The translations under genes and the position numbers were made by a program. Shown here one piece after another: positions 1-9,029 of a stretch of 64,000 nucleotides of DNA (positions are counted from its first letter, which is position 1; each line of letters opens with the position of its first letter). A model generated the notes under the pieces. The model was not told the DNA's origin, made no database searches, and saw only the letters and a list, made by a program, of their open reading frames with translations. This stretch comes from an uncultured Paracoccaceae bacterium. GTDB lineage: Bacteria; Pseudomonadota; Alphaproteobacteria; Rhodobacterales; Rhodobacteraceae. Location of the stretch: positions 62,001 through 126,000 of the forward strand of contig CANNCO010000001.1 in NCBI GenBank assembly GCA_947503175.1, read 5' to 3'.

Positions 1-337
1 TCCCGTTGCCGTGGATGTGGCCAGGGCGAACCTGGCGGCGAATGACCTGACGGGTCGTGTGACATGTCTTGTGGCCGCGGGTTTCGACCACCCCGATCTG
101 GCCGCCGAAGCTCCATTCGATCTTGTTTTCGCGAATATCCTCAAGGGACCCTTGATCGAACTTGCCCCGGATATGGCGCGCATGACCGCCCCCGGGGGCC
201 ATGTGATTCTGTCCGGATTGCTGAATACGCAGGCCGAAGAGATACGCAACGTCTATTCACGTTCCGGGTTCAATCAGGTTAATCAGCAGGAGATTGTCGA
301 CTGGTCGACCCTAATACTTCTCCGATCGGACATCTGA
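1..337 (+). CDS. prmA: Ribosomal protein L11 methyltransferase PrmA, 3' end only
   Basis: The open frame enters from the left edge (first full codon at base 2) and ends at 337, so only about the last 110 residues are present. The visible part has the second half of a Rossmann SAM-methyltransferase fold. It includes the segment DLVFANILKGPLIELAP, which carries the N-I-L-x-x-P-L signature of PrmA that places the substrate amine near SAM, then GGHVILSGLL and a C-terminal strand. The family trimethylates lysines and the N-terminus of ribosomal protein L11 in the cytoplasm. The N-terminal substrate-recognition domain lies outside the window. The match to the PrmA C-terminal region is clear. Confidence 0.88.
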   Translation, partial: PVAVDVARANLAANDLTGRVTCLVAAGFDHPDLAAEAPFDLVFANILKGPLIELAPDMARMTAPGGHVILSGLLNTQAEEIRNVYSRSGFNQVNQQEIVDWSTLILLRSDI

Positions 338-435
338 AGGCCCAGATTCGTGCATGGCCGCCACGATTGCCATAGTTTGGCCCAATTCAAGATGAACCAT
401 TCTCCGGTCCCGGGAGGGGGCAGCGAGATTGCCTG

Positions 436-792
436 ATGGAGCGCCCGATGGCCCATACCAACACGCAGAATTTCGATAAAAGACTTGAGAAGATTCTTCG
501 CAAGCACCAGAAAATGTCGCGCGGCTATGTTCCGACGCTGACCGAAGACGGGCTGATCGTGGCGACGCCACGTCGGCGGGTGCGGCTGCCCTGGCGGGCC
601 GGCCTGTTTCTTCTTGTGGTCGTCCTTGGCTTCAAGGCCATTCTTCTCGCCGCGATCGGGACAACCGCATATGCTGAACGCGTCGCTGGTCTTCAGGCCG
701 GAACGCAGATCGAACGGGCTGGCGCCTGGGTCATGACTGCCGATCCGGTAACGGTCTGGCTGTCAGAGCGGATCGTTCTGCTCAAACCCTGA
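436..792 (+). CDS. Small single-pass membrane protein, unknown function
   Basis: 118 residues. The N-terminal 45 residues are basic and hydrophilic (KILRKHQKMSRGYVP). One hydrophobic segment follows at about residues 56-77 (AGLFLLVVVLGFKAILLAAIG), then a short extracytoplasmic or periplasmic tail. A purine-rich stretch (GGGAGGGGG) about 14 nt upstream supports the first ATG; a second ATG at 448 is possible. It lies downstream of prmA and before a terminator, so it may be cotranscribed with prmA. I do not recognise a named family; short proteins like this occur in Rhodobacterales genomes. No enzymatic motif is visible. Confidence 0.6.
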   Translation: MERPMAHTNTQNFDKRLEKILRKHQKMSRGYVPTLTEDGLIVATPRRRVRLPWRAGLFLLVVVLGFKAILLAAIGTTAYAERVAGLQAGTQIERAGAWVMTADPVTVWLSERIVLLKP

Positions 793-847
793 TCCCTGCC
801 GGGACAGGAGTTGTCCTTTCCGTCCTCCACACGCTGATCTCAACGAA

Positions 848-881
848 AAACGGCCGCAACGCTTTCACGCTGCGGCCGTTT
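848..881 (-). terminator. Rho-independent terminator, strongest on the minus strand
   Basis: A perfect 11-bp stem AAACGGCCGCA/TGCGGCCGTTT (848-858 and 871-881) encloses a 12-nt loop. On the minus strand the stem is followed by a run of five T, so it should end the DUF1127 transcript. On the plus strand only three T follow, giving a weaker end for the prmA-side transcript. Confidence 0.75.
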
Positions 882-908
882 CCTGTTCGGGGGCGTTTGG
901 ATCCTACC

Positions 909-1103
909 CTAGCGGGTGCTGATCCGTTCGATGTCACCACGCACAAGTCCGATATCGTCAAGCTCACGGTCCGAGAGCGCCGACAGGGCCTTGCGGGTTG
1001 CACGAGCGTCGTTCCATGCGACGATCGCCGAAATCAGAGCGGACAGGCGACCCCCGAGAGAGCGTCCGCCCGCATGCGTGCGGTTCAGATCATAGGTGGC
1101 CAT
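909..1103 (-). CDS. DUF1127 (YjiS-like) small protein
   Basis: 64 residues starting MATYDLNRTHAGG. The C-terminal half (about residues 25-60) shows the DUF1127 pattern: an amphipathic helix with W-N-D-x-R-x-T-R-K-A-L, then L-S-D-R-E-L-D-D-I-G-L-x-R-G-D-I. This is an arginine-rich helix-turn-helix-like domain. Such small proteins have been linked to RNA metabolism and phosphate or carbon uptake in Agrobacterium and Rhodobacter (family knowledge, role here not shown). The ATG at 1103 was preferred over an upstream in-frame ATG at 1199 because the domain starts there and AAAGGA sits about 11 nt before it. It is transcribed alone towards a terminator at 848-881. Confidence 0.8.
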   Translation of the reverse strand: MATYDLNRTHAGGRSLGGRLSALISAIVAWNDARATRKALSALSDRELDDIGLVRGDIERISTR

Positions 1104-1437
1104 TTCAAGTGTCCTTTTGGAGTTTCGTAACTTGCCTGCAATCAGGCATAAGCGGCAGATAGAGAGACGCCAGCATCCGGACAAGCGCCGGTTTTGCATT
1201 GCCGATATGCAAGGCGGTCATATCTAAGTTTTTAGCTAAATCATTGTAAATGCTTTTGAAAAACTGCGCGATCTCTGATCAATCACCTATGGCTTCATCC
1301 AGATGGCTGCTATGCCACACGGTAAACGTGGCCCGTCGCGCTTTTCGATGGCCGAAAGGGGGGCGGTGCTTCTTCGTTGGCAGGTGCCACGCCTTGTGTT
1401 ACGCCCTTGGGACAAAAGCAGAACGAGCAGGGCAAAG
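1104..1437. other. Divergent intergenic region between the DUF1127 gene and ruvC
   Basis: This 334-bp region separates two divergent genes and must hold both promoters. Bases 1222-1260 are clearly AT-rich against a GC-rich background and contain a perfect 10-bp palindrome TTTAGCTAAA at 1231-1240, a candidate operator or promoter element. I found no convincing small gene or RNA structure in the remainder. Confidence 0.4.
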
Positions 1438-1941
1438 ATGCGGGTATTGGGGATTGATCCCGGCTTGAGGAACCTCGGCTGGGGTGTCATCGACACGAAC
1501 GGTTCGCGGCTGTCCCACGTCGCCAACGGGATCTGCCGGACCGATGGCGGAGATCTGGCGGAGCGGTTGCTGTCGCTCCATCGCGCATTGACGGATGTGA
1601 TTGCCGCGCACAGGCCCGACACCGCGGCTGTTGAACAGACCTTTGTGAACCGCGACGGTGCGGCGACGCTGAAGCTGGGACAGGCGCGGGGGATCGCCCT
1701 TCTGGTGCCCGCGCAGGCCGGGCTTGCGGTCGGTGAGTATGCGCCCAACGCTGTGAAAAAGACCGTGGTCGGGGTCGGCCATGCGGATAAGGGACAGATT
1801 GCTCACATGGTCAAAATGCAGCTTCCCGGTGCTGATATTGCAGGGGCCGACGCGGCCGATGCTCTGGCCATTGCGATCTGTCATGCCTTCCATCTTCAGA
1901 CGGCAGGACGGGTCGCAAAAGCGATGGAGCAGGCGCGTTGA
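1438..1941 (+). CDS. ruvC: Crossover junction endodeoxyribonuclease RuvC
   Basis: 167 residues, the usual family size. RuvC is the Mg2+-dependent resolvase that cuts Holliday junctions symmetrically. The catalytic acidic residues of the RNase H-like fold are visible: Asp7 in MRVLGIDPG, Glu in the AVEQTF strand near residue 67, and the Asp pair in [12 protein letters not shown] near the C-terminus. The ATG at 1438 was chosen because it gives the canonical N-terminus; the frame remains open upstream to 1303 but that extension is not conserved-looking. It overlaps ruvA by 4 nt, so translation is probably coupled within ruvCAB. Confidence 0.95.
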   Translation: MRVLGIDPGLRNLGWGVIDTNGSRLSHVANGICRTDGGDLAERLLSLHRALTDVIAAHRPDTAAVEQTFVNRDGAATLKLGQARGIALLVPAQAGLAVGEYAPNAVKKTVVGVGHADKGQIAHMVKMQLPGADIAGADAADALAIAICHAFHLQTAGRVAKAMEQAR

Positions 1942-2594
1942 TCGGGCGTATCGCGGGCCGTGTCGATTTTCGCGGCACTGATCACGTGCTGATCGATGTG
2001 GGTGGTGTCGGATACGTTGTGCATGTGTCGGAGCGTACACTTGCGGCTTTGCCGGGGGTCGGCGAAGCGACCGCGCTTTACACCGATCTTCTTGTGCGTG
2101 AGGACCTGTTGCAGCTTTTCGGCTTCACCACACTGGTTGAAAAGGAATGGCACCGGCTGCTGATGAGCGTTCAGGGCATCGGCGCAAAGGCATCGATGGC
2201 CATTCTGGGCGCTCTGGGTCCGGATGGGGTCGGGCGGGCGATCGCGCTGGGCGACTGGAATGCGGTCAAGGCCGCGCCGGGCGTCGGGCCGAAGATCGCG
2301 CAGCGCGTAGTCAATGAACTCAAGGACAAGGCGCCCGCCGTGATGGCAATGACGCCCTCATCGGCGGCAGAGCCGGTTCTTGTGGAAAGTACGGGGGCAC
2401 CGGTCACTGCAGCGACTGCGGTGCAACCGGCAAACGCCTCGTCCCAGTCGGAGGCCCTGTCGGCCCTCGCCAACCTGGGCTATGCACCCGGTGAGGCGGC
2501 TGCCGCTGTGGCCCGCGCGCAAGGCGAGACGCCGGATGCAGATACGCCCGCGCTGATCCGCGCCGCGCTGCGGCTTTTGGCCCCGAAAGGCTAG
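1938..2594 (+). CDS. ruvA: Holliday junction branch migration protein RuvA
   Basis: 218 residues. RuvA binds the four-way junction as a tetramer and loads RuvB. Domain I (about 1-62) starts MIGRIAGRV. The two helix-hairpin-helix motifs are visible as [13 protein letters not shown] and [19 protein letters not shown]. Domain III (about residues 165-215), which contacts RuvB, ends the protein after an Ala/Thr/Pro-rich linker. The start codon is TTG at 1938, overlapping the ruvC TGA. The gene is followed 3 nt later by ruvB. Confidence 0.95.
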   Translation: MIGRIAGRVDFRGTDHVLIDVGGVGYVVHVSERTLAALPGVGEATALYTDLLVREDLLQLFGFTTLVEKEWHRLLMSVQGIGAKASMAILGALGPDGVGRAIALGDWNAVKAAPGVGPKIAQRVVNELKDKAPAVMAMTPSSAAEPVLVESTGAPVTAATAVQPANASSQSEALSALANLGYAPGEAAAAVARAQGETPDADTPALIRAALRLLAPKG

Positions 2595-2597
2595 GGC

Positions 2598-3629
2598 ATG
2601 AGTGATCCCGATCCCACCCTGCGTCCCGAACCGCGCCCTGAAGATGCCGACCGCGCCTTGCGGCCCCAGACGCTGGATGCGTTCATCGGTCAGGCCGAGG
2701 CGCGGGCCAACCTGCGCGTCTTCATAGAGAGCGCGCGCCGCCGGTCGCAGGCGATGGATCATGTACTGTTTCACGGGCCGCCGGGCCTTGGAAAGACGAC
2801 ACTGGCACAGATCATCGCGCGAGAGCTGGGCGTCGGCTTTCGGATGACATCGGGGCCCGTGCTGGCGAAAGCTGGTGATCTGGCGGCGATCCTGACCAAT
2901 CTCGAGGCGAACGATGTCCTTTTCATCGACGAGATTCACCGGCTGAACCCTGCTGTCGAAGAAGTGCTCTATCCGGCGATGGAAGATCACGAGCTTGACC
3001 TTGTGATCGGCGAGGGGCCGGCAGCGCGGACCGTCCGGATCGAGTTGCAGCCTTTCACCCTTGTGGGTGCGACGACGCGGCTTGGTCTTCTGACAACACC
3101 CCTGCGCGACAGGTTTGGCATCCCGGTCAGGCTTCAGTTCTATTCCGAGGACGAGTTGCACCAGATCGTCACGCGCGGTGCGGGGCTTCTGGGCGCCGAG
3201 ACCCATGATGCGGGCGCGCGCGAGATTGCGCGGAGGGCGCGGGGCACGCCACGGATCGCGGGGCGGCTTTTACGCCGCGTGGTCGATTTCGCGCTGGTCG
3301 AGGGCGACGGGCGCATCGATCAGGCGCGCGCCGACAGCGCGTTGACTCGGCTGGGCGTTGATCACCTGGGTCTTGACGGGGCCGACCGGCGATACCTGCG
3401 GCTTCTGGCCGATAACTATGCCGGTGGACCGGTGGGCGTCGAAACCATTGCGGCGGCTCTGTCGGAAGCGCGCGACGCCCTCGAAGAGGTGATCGAGCCC
3501 TATCTGCTGCAGCAGGGCCTGATCCAGCGAACGCCGCGCGGGCGCATGCTGGCCGCGAAAGCCTGGACCCACCTAGGGCTGCCCGCGCCGCAAAGCCCTG
3601 AACCGCCCGCAGACCTGTTCGGCAAATAG
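2598..3629 (+). CDS. ruvB: Holliday junction branch migration helicase RuvB
   Basis: 343 residues, a normal length. It is an AAA+ hexameric motor that pumps DNA through the RuvA-bound junction. Walker A is GPPGLGKT at residues 60-67, Walker B is VLFIDEIHR, sensor 1 is in TLVGATTR, and the arginine-finger region [11 protein letters not shown] follows. The C-terminal winged helix includes [18 protein letters not shown]. It is the last gene of the ruvCAB set. In many bacteria ruv genes are SOS-controlled, but I saw no GTTC-N7-GTTC box upstream of ruvC. Confidence 0.96.
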   Translation: MSDPDPTLRPEPRPEDADRALRPQTLDAFIGQAEARANLRVFIESARRRSQAMDHVLFHGPPGLGKTTLAQIIARELGVGFRMTSGPVLAKAGDLAAILTNLEANDVLFIDEIHRLNPAVEEVLYPAMEDHELDLVIGEGPAARTVRIELQPFTLVGATTRLGLLTTPLRDRFGIPVRLQFYSEDELHQIVTRGAGLLGAETHDAGAREIARRARGTPRIAGRLLRRVVDFALVEGDGRIDQARADSALTRLGVDHLGLDGADRRYLRLLADNYAGGPVGVETIAAALSEARDALEEVIEPYLLQQGLIQRTPRGRMLAAKAWTHLGLPAPQSPEPPADLFGK

Positions 3630-3667
3630 GCTTGAGGCTTGCCGGACCATGCGCTAGCCCGAGGTCC

Positions 3668-4294
3668 ATGAAAGCCGACGACATTTCCGCACTTTTTACC
3701 CGTTCCGATCATCAGTTCGCGTTTGCGCGCTGGGCGCGGCCCATCGTTCCGGTGGTGTTCGGGGTCGAGGATATGACCCTTGGCATCGTCAAGGGCGCGA
3801 TCGAGGCAATCGTCACACTTGCCGGGCACAAAATGGCCGAGGCCGACCCGGAAATCGGTGCGAACCTCATGTTCTTTTTCTTCCGCGAGTGGCGTGAACT
3901 GCCGGAGGTGCCGAACCTCGACAGGCTGATCACCGACCTTGGCCCGCTGGTCGACCGTCTGGAGCAGGCCGATGCCAATCAGTACCGGGTGTTCCGCTTC
4001 GAAGAAGACGGGTCGATCAAGGCCTGTTTCGTGTTCCTACGGATGGACAAGCATCTATCCGCCGTCCCCGCCGATACGCTGGCCCTCAGTCAGGTCGTGC
4101 AATCCGTGCTGTTGTGGTCCGACACCGCGTTTCGGGCCCAGTCACCGCTCGCCCGGATCGATACGGGTGCGACGATCCTGCGGCCCGATATCGCCGATCT
4201 GATCCGCGCCTCTTATGATCCGACTCTGCCGAATGCCGCGACCGATGCGGCCCATGCGCTTCGGCTTGAGGCCCGGATGGGAAGGGCGCAGTGA
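3668..4294 (+). CDS. Conserved hypothetical protein between ruvB and ybgC
   Basis: 208 residues starting MKADDISALFTRSDHQFAF. The ATG at 3668 is preferred because GAGG lies 5 nt before it; an upstream in-frame TTG at 3632 is possible. The sequence is soluble, acidic and mixed alpha/beta, with an aromatic patch MFFFFREW and a repeated VFRFEEDGSIKACFVFLRMDKH core. There is no signal peptide or membrane helix. It overlaps ybgC by 4 nt and so belongs to the tol-pal upstream operon. I do not recognise a characterised family. Its constant setting suggests an envelope or nucleoid-associated task, but this is inference only. Confidence 0.7.
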   Translation: MKADDISALFTRSDHQFAFARWARPIVPVVFGVEDMTLGIVKGAIEAIVTLAGHKMAEADPEIGANLMFFFFREWRELPEVPNLDRLITDLGPLVDRLEQADANQYRVFRFEEDGSIKACFVFLRMDKHLSAVPADTLALSQVVQSVLLWSDTAFRAQSPLARIDTGATILRPDIADLIRASYDPTLPNAATDAAHALRLEARMGRAQ

Positions 4295-4701
4295 GCCATT
4301 CTTTCGATCTCAGGGTCTATTACGAGGACACCGACCTTGCGGGCATCGTCTATTACGCGAACTACCTGAAATTCATCGAACGGGCGCGCAGCGAATATGT
4401 GCGCACCCTCGGGATCGATCAGACCCGTCTGCGCGAGGAGCAAGGCATCGTCTTTGCGGTGCGCCGGGTCGAAGCCGATTATCTGGCCCCGGCGCTGTTC
4501 GACGATGAACTGACGGTCGTAACCGAACCGGTCACGGTTTCCGGCGCGCGCATTGTTCTTGATCAGGTGGTTCACAGGGGCGAGGTGCGGCTTTTCGCTG
4601 CCCAAGTCACACTTGTCGCTCTTGGCCGCGATGGCAGACCGGCGCGCCTTCCGGCGGAACTTCGCCGCCAATTCCGGCAATCGGACGAAACGTCGCGTTA
4701 A
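4291..4701 (+). CDS. ybgC: Tol-Pal system-associated acyl-CoA thioesterase YbgC
   Basis: 136 residues of the 4-hydroxybenzoyl-CoA thioesterase type hotdog fold. The catalytic signature YYEDTDLAGIVYYANYLKFIERARSEY near the N-terminus includes the conserved Asp of D-x-x-G-x-V-Y-x-x-x-Y. YbgC enzymes hydrolyse acyl-CoA or acyl-ACP thioesters and are genetically linked to tolQRAB. The GTG start at 4291 overlaps the previous stop (GTGA). A 125-bp gap with a likely promoter separates it from tolQ, so the two may be partly independent transcripts. Confidence 0.92.
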   Translation: MSHSFDLRVYYEDTDLAGIVYYANYLKFIERARSEYVRTLGIDQTRLREEQGIVFAVRRVEADYLAPALFDDELTVVTEPVTVSGARIVLDQVVHRGEVRLFAAQVTLVALGRDGRPARLPAELRRQFRQSDETSR

Positions 4702-4737
4702 TAATTGGTCCGCGAGGGGTCGGAACACGCGTATGTG

Positions 4738-4767
4738 TTGGCGTTCATGCTTCCGATCCGCTATACA
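4738..4767 (+). promoter_or_regulatory. Candidate sigma-70 type promoter for tolQRAB
   Basis: TTGGCG at 4738-4743 and TATACA at 4762-4767 are separated by 18 nt and lie 60 bp before the tolQ ATG. A short inverted repeat AACAC/GTGTT just overlaps the upstream side. The call rests on pattern only. Confidence 0.4.
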
Positions 4768-4826
4768 TAGAGGCAATAAGGCCGCGTCATAGACGGCCCA
4801 CGGACGGCAGTAAAAAAGAGCAGGCA

Positions 4827-5525
4827 ATGGAAACCGAAACCCTCGCACTCGCGCAGGAGATTGATTTCTCCATGTGGTCGCTGTTCATGCGGGCCACGAT
4901 AACCGTAAAACTCGTGATGATCGTTCTGGTCGTGGCGTCCTTCTGGGCGTGGGCCGTGATCATCCAGAAGATCATCGATTACCGAAAGGCGCGGTCGGAA
5001 GCCGCTGCCTTTGATGCGGTTTTCTGGTCAGGCGAACCGCTTGACGACCTTTACCAGAAGATCGGCGATACTCCGCGCGGCGCGTCCGAGCGTGTGTTCG
5101 TCTCGGGCATGTCCGAATGGCAGCGAAGTCACCGCGAAGACGGGCGGCTGATCGCGGGCGCGCAAAGCCGGATCGACCGGTCAATGGATGTGGCGATCGC
5201 GAAAGAAGCCGAAGGTTTGCAGAAAAGCCTGCCTCTTCTGGCGACCGTTGGTTCGACCGCGCCGTTTATCGGTCTGTTCGGTACCGTCTGGGGTATCATG
5301 CACGCCTTTATCGAGATCGCGAAGGCGCAGAACACGAACCTTGCCGTGGTGGCCCCAGGGATCGCCGAGGCGCTTCTGGCCACGGGTCTGGGCCTTCTCG
5401 CCGCCATTCCGGCCGTTGTGTTCTATAACAAGCTGTCGGCGGATAGTGACCGGATCGTCGCGAATTACGAAGCCTTCGCGGATGAGTTTGCGACGATCCT
5501 GTCGCGCCAGTTGGACAAGTCCTGA
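4827..5525 (+). CDS. tolQ: Tol-Pal inner membrane proton channel subunit TolQ
   Basis: 232 residues, related to ExbB/MotA. TM1 is at about residues 28-50 (VKLVMIVLVVASFWAWAVI). After a cytoplasmic loop come TM2 and TM3 in the ExbB-type block, with ATVGSTAPFIGLFGTVWGIM and ATGLGLLAAIPAVVFYN. The G-S-T-A-P-F-I-G-L-F-G-T-V-W-G-I motif is the family hallmark. With TolR it forms the channel that uses proton motive force to energise TolA during outer-membrane constriction. The stop codon TGA shares one base with the tolR ATG. Confidence 0.95.
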   Translation: METETLALAQEIDFSMWSLFMRATITVKLVMIVLVVASFWAWAVIIQKIIDYRKARSEAAAFDAVFWSGEPLDDLYQKIGDTPRGASERVFVSGMSEWQRSHREDGRLIAGAQSRIDRSMDVAIAKEAEGLQKSLPLLATVGSTAPFIGLFGTVWGIMHAFIEIAKAQNTNLAVVAPGIAEALLATGLGLLAAIPAVVFYNKLSADSDRIVANYEAFADEFATILSRQLDKS

Positions 5526-5995
5526 TGGGTGCGGGGGTTATACAGCGCGAGGGCGGCGGCGGACGGGGCCGCAGGCGGGGACGCGCCCGCCCGATGTCGG
5601 AAATCAACGTCACGCCGTTCGTGGATGTGATGCTGGTGCTTCTGATCATCTTCATGGTTGCGGCGCCGCTCTTGACCGTCGGTGTTCCGGTGGAACTGCC
5701 AAAGACGGCTGCCGAGGCGCTTCCGTCCGAACAGGAAGAACCGCTGACCATCACGATGACTGCTGATGGCAGTGTCCAGATTCAGACATCCGAAGTGCCC
5801 GAGGCCGATCTGATCCCGCGCCTGCGGGCGATCGCGTCGGAACGCTCCGACGACAAGATCTTTCTGCGCGCCGATGGCGCAATTCCCTATGAGCGCGTGA
5901 TGCAGGTGATGGGCGCGCTGAATGCCGGTGGCTTTTCCTCGATCGGTCTGGTCACCGATACCGGCGGTCCGCGCCTGGACGGGCGGGACGGCTGA
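5525..5995 (+). CDS. tolR: Tol-Pal system protein TolR
   Basis: 156 residues. After a Gly/Arg-rich cytoplasmic N-terminus comes one transmembrane helix with the proton-carrying Asp in TPFVDVMLVLLIIFMVAAP (about residues 31-50). The periplasmic ExbD/TolR domain follows, with the typical VELPKTAAEA and DKIFLRADGAIPYERVMQVM segments. It works with TolQ in the inner membrane. The ATG at 5525 overlaps the tolQ stop. Confidence 0.94.
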   Translation: MGAGVIQREGGGGRGRRRGRARPMSEINVTPFVDVMLVLLIIFMVAAPLLTVGVPVELPKTAAEALPSEQEEPLTITMTADGSVQIQTSEVPEADLIPRLRAIASERSDDKIFLRADGAIPYERVMQVMGALNAGGFSSIGLVTDTGGPRLDGRDG

Positions 5996-6004
5996 GGGGC
6001 CCCT

Positions 6005-7120
6005 GTGACAACCGGCGCGTATATCTCGGGGATCGCGCATGTTGCGTTCCTGATCTTCCTGCTTTTCGGCGGGATTTTTACGCGTGACCGCGCGCCCGAG
6101 GTGTCCGTGGCGGACGTCAGCGTGATTTCGGCAGAGGAATTCGCCGCGCTGATGCAGCCCGACGCCGCACCCAGCCTGTCAAGTGAAACGCCCGATCCGG
6201 AACAGCCGGTTCCGGATGACGCGGCGCCGGAGATTGCAGCTTTGCCAGACACACCGCCCGAAACTGCCGACCCGACCCAGCCGGAAGTACCAGAGTCCAC
6301 GGATGCACCGGCAGATCCGGTTCCGGCCCCCGCGCCTGCGCCCGAAGCAGAGTTGTCGGACACGCTGCCACCGGTGGAGGCACCGCCCGTGCCCGATGAC
6401 CGCCCCGAGGCACCGGAAGACACCACACCGCTTCCCGCGCCCCGCGTAGCCCCGGAACCGGCTGCGCCGTCGGAGCCTTTGATCGAAGAAGCGCCCGAAG
6501 TGGTGACCGAGACGGCACCGGCGGAAGACCCCGAAACGCCCGCGCCGGAACAGGACGCCGCCGCACCGGAAGAGGCCACGACCGAGATCGTAACCGAGGC
6601 CGAGACACCGACCCTTGCCCCGAGTGCCGCACCGCGTCCGCGTGCGCGGCCCGAACGCAGTCAGGTGGCGGAGAGGCCCCCGGAAGAAATCCCCACCGAA
6701 GAACCTGCTGCGAACCCGGTGGCCGATGCCGTGGCCGACGCAGTCGCCGATACGGCCGCACCATCAGAGGCACCAACGCCCGTGGCGCCGTCGGGCCCGC
6801 CGCTCACGCGCGGAGAGCGAGACGCGCTACGTGTATCGGTTCAGCGATGCTGGAATGTCGGGAGCCTGTCTTCGGATGCCCTGCTTTCGACGGTGACCAT
6901 CGCCGTTTCCATGTCGCAGGACGGACGACCCGACAACGGCTCGATCCGCATGCTCGGCTTTGAGGGCGGCACCGAGGCTGGCGCGCGGCAGGCTTACGAA
7001 GCGGCAAGACGGGCGATCATCCGCTGCGGGGCGAGCGGTTACGATCTGCCCATCGACAAATACGCGCAGTGGCGCAATATCGAAATGACGTTCAATCCGG
7101 AAGGAATGAGGCTCAAATGA
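6005..7120 (+). CDS. tolA: Cell envelope integrity protein TolA
   Basis: 371 residues. One N-terminal membrane anchor (about residues 5-23, [19 protein letters not shown]) is followed by roughly 240 residues of Pro/Glu/Ala/Thr low complexity with a short VADA repeat near residue 240. A C-terminal domain follows (about residues 265-371) with [15 protein letters not shown] and [17 protein letters not shown]. TolA spans the periplasm and contacts Pal and TolB. The long linker is proline- and acid-rich rather than the Ala/Lys helical domain of enterobacterial TolA, as often seen in alphaproteobacteria. The start codon is GTG at 6005. It overlaps tolB by 4 nt. Confidence 0.88.
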   Translation: MTTGAYISGIAHVAFLIFLLFGGIFTRDRAPEVSVADVSVISAEEFAALMQPDAAPSLSSETPDPEQPVPDDAAPEIAALPDTPPETADPTQPEVPESTDAPADPVPAPAPAPEAELSDTLPPVEAPPVPDDRPEAPEDTTPLPAPRVAPEPAAPSEPLIEEAPEVVTETAPAEDPETPAPEQDAAAPEEATTEIVTEAETPTLAPSAAPRPRARPERSQVAERPPEEIPTEEPAANPVADAVADAVADTAAPSEAPTPVAPSGPPLTRGERDALRVSVQRCWNVGSLSSDALLSTVTIAVSMSQDGRPDNGSIRMLGFEGGTEAGARQAYEAARRAIIRCGASGYDLPIDKYAQWRNIEMTFNPEGMRLK

Positions 7121-8436
7121 CCATTCTCCGTATCATCGCGCTGGCGCTGGCAGGGTTGCTGCCGCTTCAGGTTCAGGCCCAGGACGGTCCCCTTCGGATC
7201 GAGATAACCGAAGGTGTGATTGAACCGCTGCCGTTTGCCGTTTCGCCCTTTCTTGCCGAAAGCGGGGCTGCGGGAAGCTATGCGCGGGATATTGCCCGCG
7301 TGATCGGTCAGAATCTCGCCGGGACGGGGTTGTTCCGCGAGATCCCCTCATCGGCTTTCATCAGTCAGGTGTCCAATTTCGATGCGCCGGTGCCCTATCC
7401 GGACTGGAAGGCGATCAACGCACAGGCGCTTGTGACCGGGTCGGTCAATGTGACATCGGACAATCGTCTTGTTGTGAAGTTTCGCCTGTTCGATGTGTTT
7501 TCTGAAGCGCCTTTGGGCGAGGGTCTGCAATTTGTCGGTGAAACAGCGAACTGGCGGCGCATGGCGCATAAGGTGTCGGATCAGGTCTATAGCCGGATTA
7601 CCGGCGAGACGGGATACTTCGACAGTCGGGTCGTTTTTGTTCAGGAAACGGGGCCGAAGGATGCCCGGCAAAAACGTGTGGCGCTTGCCGACTATGATGG
7701 TGCGAATGTCCAGTTCCTGACGGATGACCGTTCGATCGTGCTTGCACCGCGGTTCTCGCCGACGGGCGACCGGGTTCTTTACACGAGCTATGAGACGGGG
7801 TTTCCCGCGATCTACGAGCTGAACGTGAACTCCGTCCAGCGCCGCAAGCTGGACGTTCCGGCAGAATCGATGACATTCGCGCCGCGTTACGGGCCAGACG
7901 GCCAGACGGTTGTCTTCTCGCTTTCACAAGGCGGCAACACCGACATTTACACCCTGCGCCCGGGCGGGTCGCCGCAAAGACTGACGCGGACCCCGTCGAT
8001 CGAAACCGCCCCGAGTTTTTCTCCGGATGGCAGCCGGATCGTGTTCGAGAGCGACAGATCGGGGACCCAACAACTCTATGTGATGAACGCCGACGGGTCG
8101 AACCCGCAGCGGATCAGCTTTGGACAGGGCCGTTACGGCACGCCCGTCTGGTCGCCCAGGGGCGATCTGATTGCGTTCACCAAACAGAACGAGGGCCGGT
8201 TCCACATTGGCGTCATGCGCACCGATGGCAGCGAAGAGCGCCTGTTGACCGCTTCCTTCCTTGACGAAGGACCTACATGGTCGCCCAACGGCCGTGTGAT
8301 CATGTTCACGCGCGAGACGGCGGGGGCGGCCGGTGCCCCGGCCCTGTTCTCGGTGGATATCTCGGGACGCAACCTTCGGCGTGTGCCACTGGACGGTGCG
8401 GCTTCCGATCCGGCGTGGTCACCGCTTCTTCCGTGA
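7117..8436 (+). CDS. tolB: Tol-Pal system beta-propeller protein TolB
   Basis: 439 residues with a signal peptide ending [10 protein letters not shown] (about residue 22). The N-terminal alpha/beta domain contains [13 protein letters not shown] and the [24 protein letters not shown] core. The C-terminal six-bladed propeller has repeated WD40-like PD-repeats: [51 protein letters not shown] and [14 protein letters not shown]. It is a periplasmic partner of Pal and TolA. The ATG at 7117 overlaps the tolA TGA and starts at the signal peptide. Confidence 0.95.
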   Translation: MTILRIIALALAGLLPLQVQAQDGPLRIEITEGVIEPLPFAVSPFLAESGAAGSYARDIARVIGQNLAGTGLFREIPSSAFISQVSNFDAPVPYPDWKAINAQALVTGSVNVTSDNRLVVKFRLFDVFSEAPLGEGLQFVGETANWRRMAHKVSDQVYSRITGETGYFDSRVVFVQETGPKDARQKRVALADYDGANVQFLTDDRSIVLAPRFSPTGDRVLYTSYETGFPAIYELNVNSVQRRKLDVPAESMTFAPRYGPDGQTVVFSLSQGGNTDIYTLRPGGSPQRLTRTPSIETAPSFSPDGSRIVFESDRSGTQQLYVMNADGSNPQRISFGQGRYGTPVWSPRGDLIAFTKQNEGRFHIGVMRTDGSEERLLTASFLDEGPTWSPNGRVIMFTRETAGAAGAPALFSVDISGRNLRRVPLDGAASDPAWSPLLP

Positions 8437-8518
8437 TGGCGCATTTCCAAATCGCCTGCGAGGTGATATCCTTTTCTTAAAACGAGCAGCGAAAAACGGA
8501 AAAACGACAGGATAATCC

Positions 8519-9025
8519 ATGAGACACGCGACGAAGGCACTTCTTCTGCTGGCATCGGCGGCGCTGGCTGCCTGTTCCTCGACCGGGGCTGACAGGTTCG
8601 GCGGCGGCTCAGGCGGCCCGGGATCCGGCATCGGCTCCGGCAGTATCTCCGACCCGACATCGGTCGCCTACTTTCAGCAGACTGTCGGAGACCGGGTGCT
8701 GTTTGTCGTCGACACCTCGACGCTGACACCCGCGGCGCAGGAGACCCTGCGTGGCCAGGCCCAGTTCATGATGGCCAATGCCGATTATACCGCGATCATA
8801 GAAGGCCATGCCGACGAGCGGGGAACGCGGGAGTACAACCTTGCACTCGGCGCGCGCCGCGCCGCATCGGTGCAGGAGTTCCTTGTGTCTCAGGGCGTTG
8901 CCGCGAACCGTTTGCGTACGGTGACCTATGGCAAGGAACGCCCGATTGAGATCTGTTCGACCGAGGCCTGCTATTCCCAGAACCGGCGCGCCGTGACTGT
9001 GCTTGGCGCGGGTCTGGGCAGCTAA
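8519..9025 (+). CDS. pal: Peptidoglycan-associated lipoprotein Pal
   Basis: 168 residues. The lipoprotein signal ends in the lipobox LAAC with the lipidated Cys at residue 19, followed by a Gly/Ser-rich tether. The OmpA-like C-terminal domain binds diaminopimelate of peptidoglycan: GHADERGTREYNLALGARRA carries the conserved Asp and Arg, followed by NRLRTVTYGKERP. Pal anchors the outer membrane to the wall and is gathered at division sites by TolQRAB. It lies 82 bp after tolB. Confidence 0.95.
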   Translation: MRHATKALLLLASAALAACSSTGADRFGGGSGGPGSGIGSGSISDPTSVAYFQQTVGDRVLFVVDTSTLTPAAQETLRGQAQFMMANADYTAIIEGHADERGTREYNLALGARRAASVQEFLVSQGVAANRLRTVTYGKERPIEICSTEACYSQNRRAVTVLGAGLGS

Positions 9026-9029
9026 GCCG

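Noticed and set aside
1303-1437. N-terminal extension of RuvC
   Set aside because: The added residues are not RuvC-like and the ATG at 1438 gives the canonical start MRVLGIDPG with a purine-rich site upstream.
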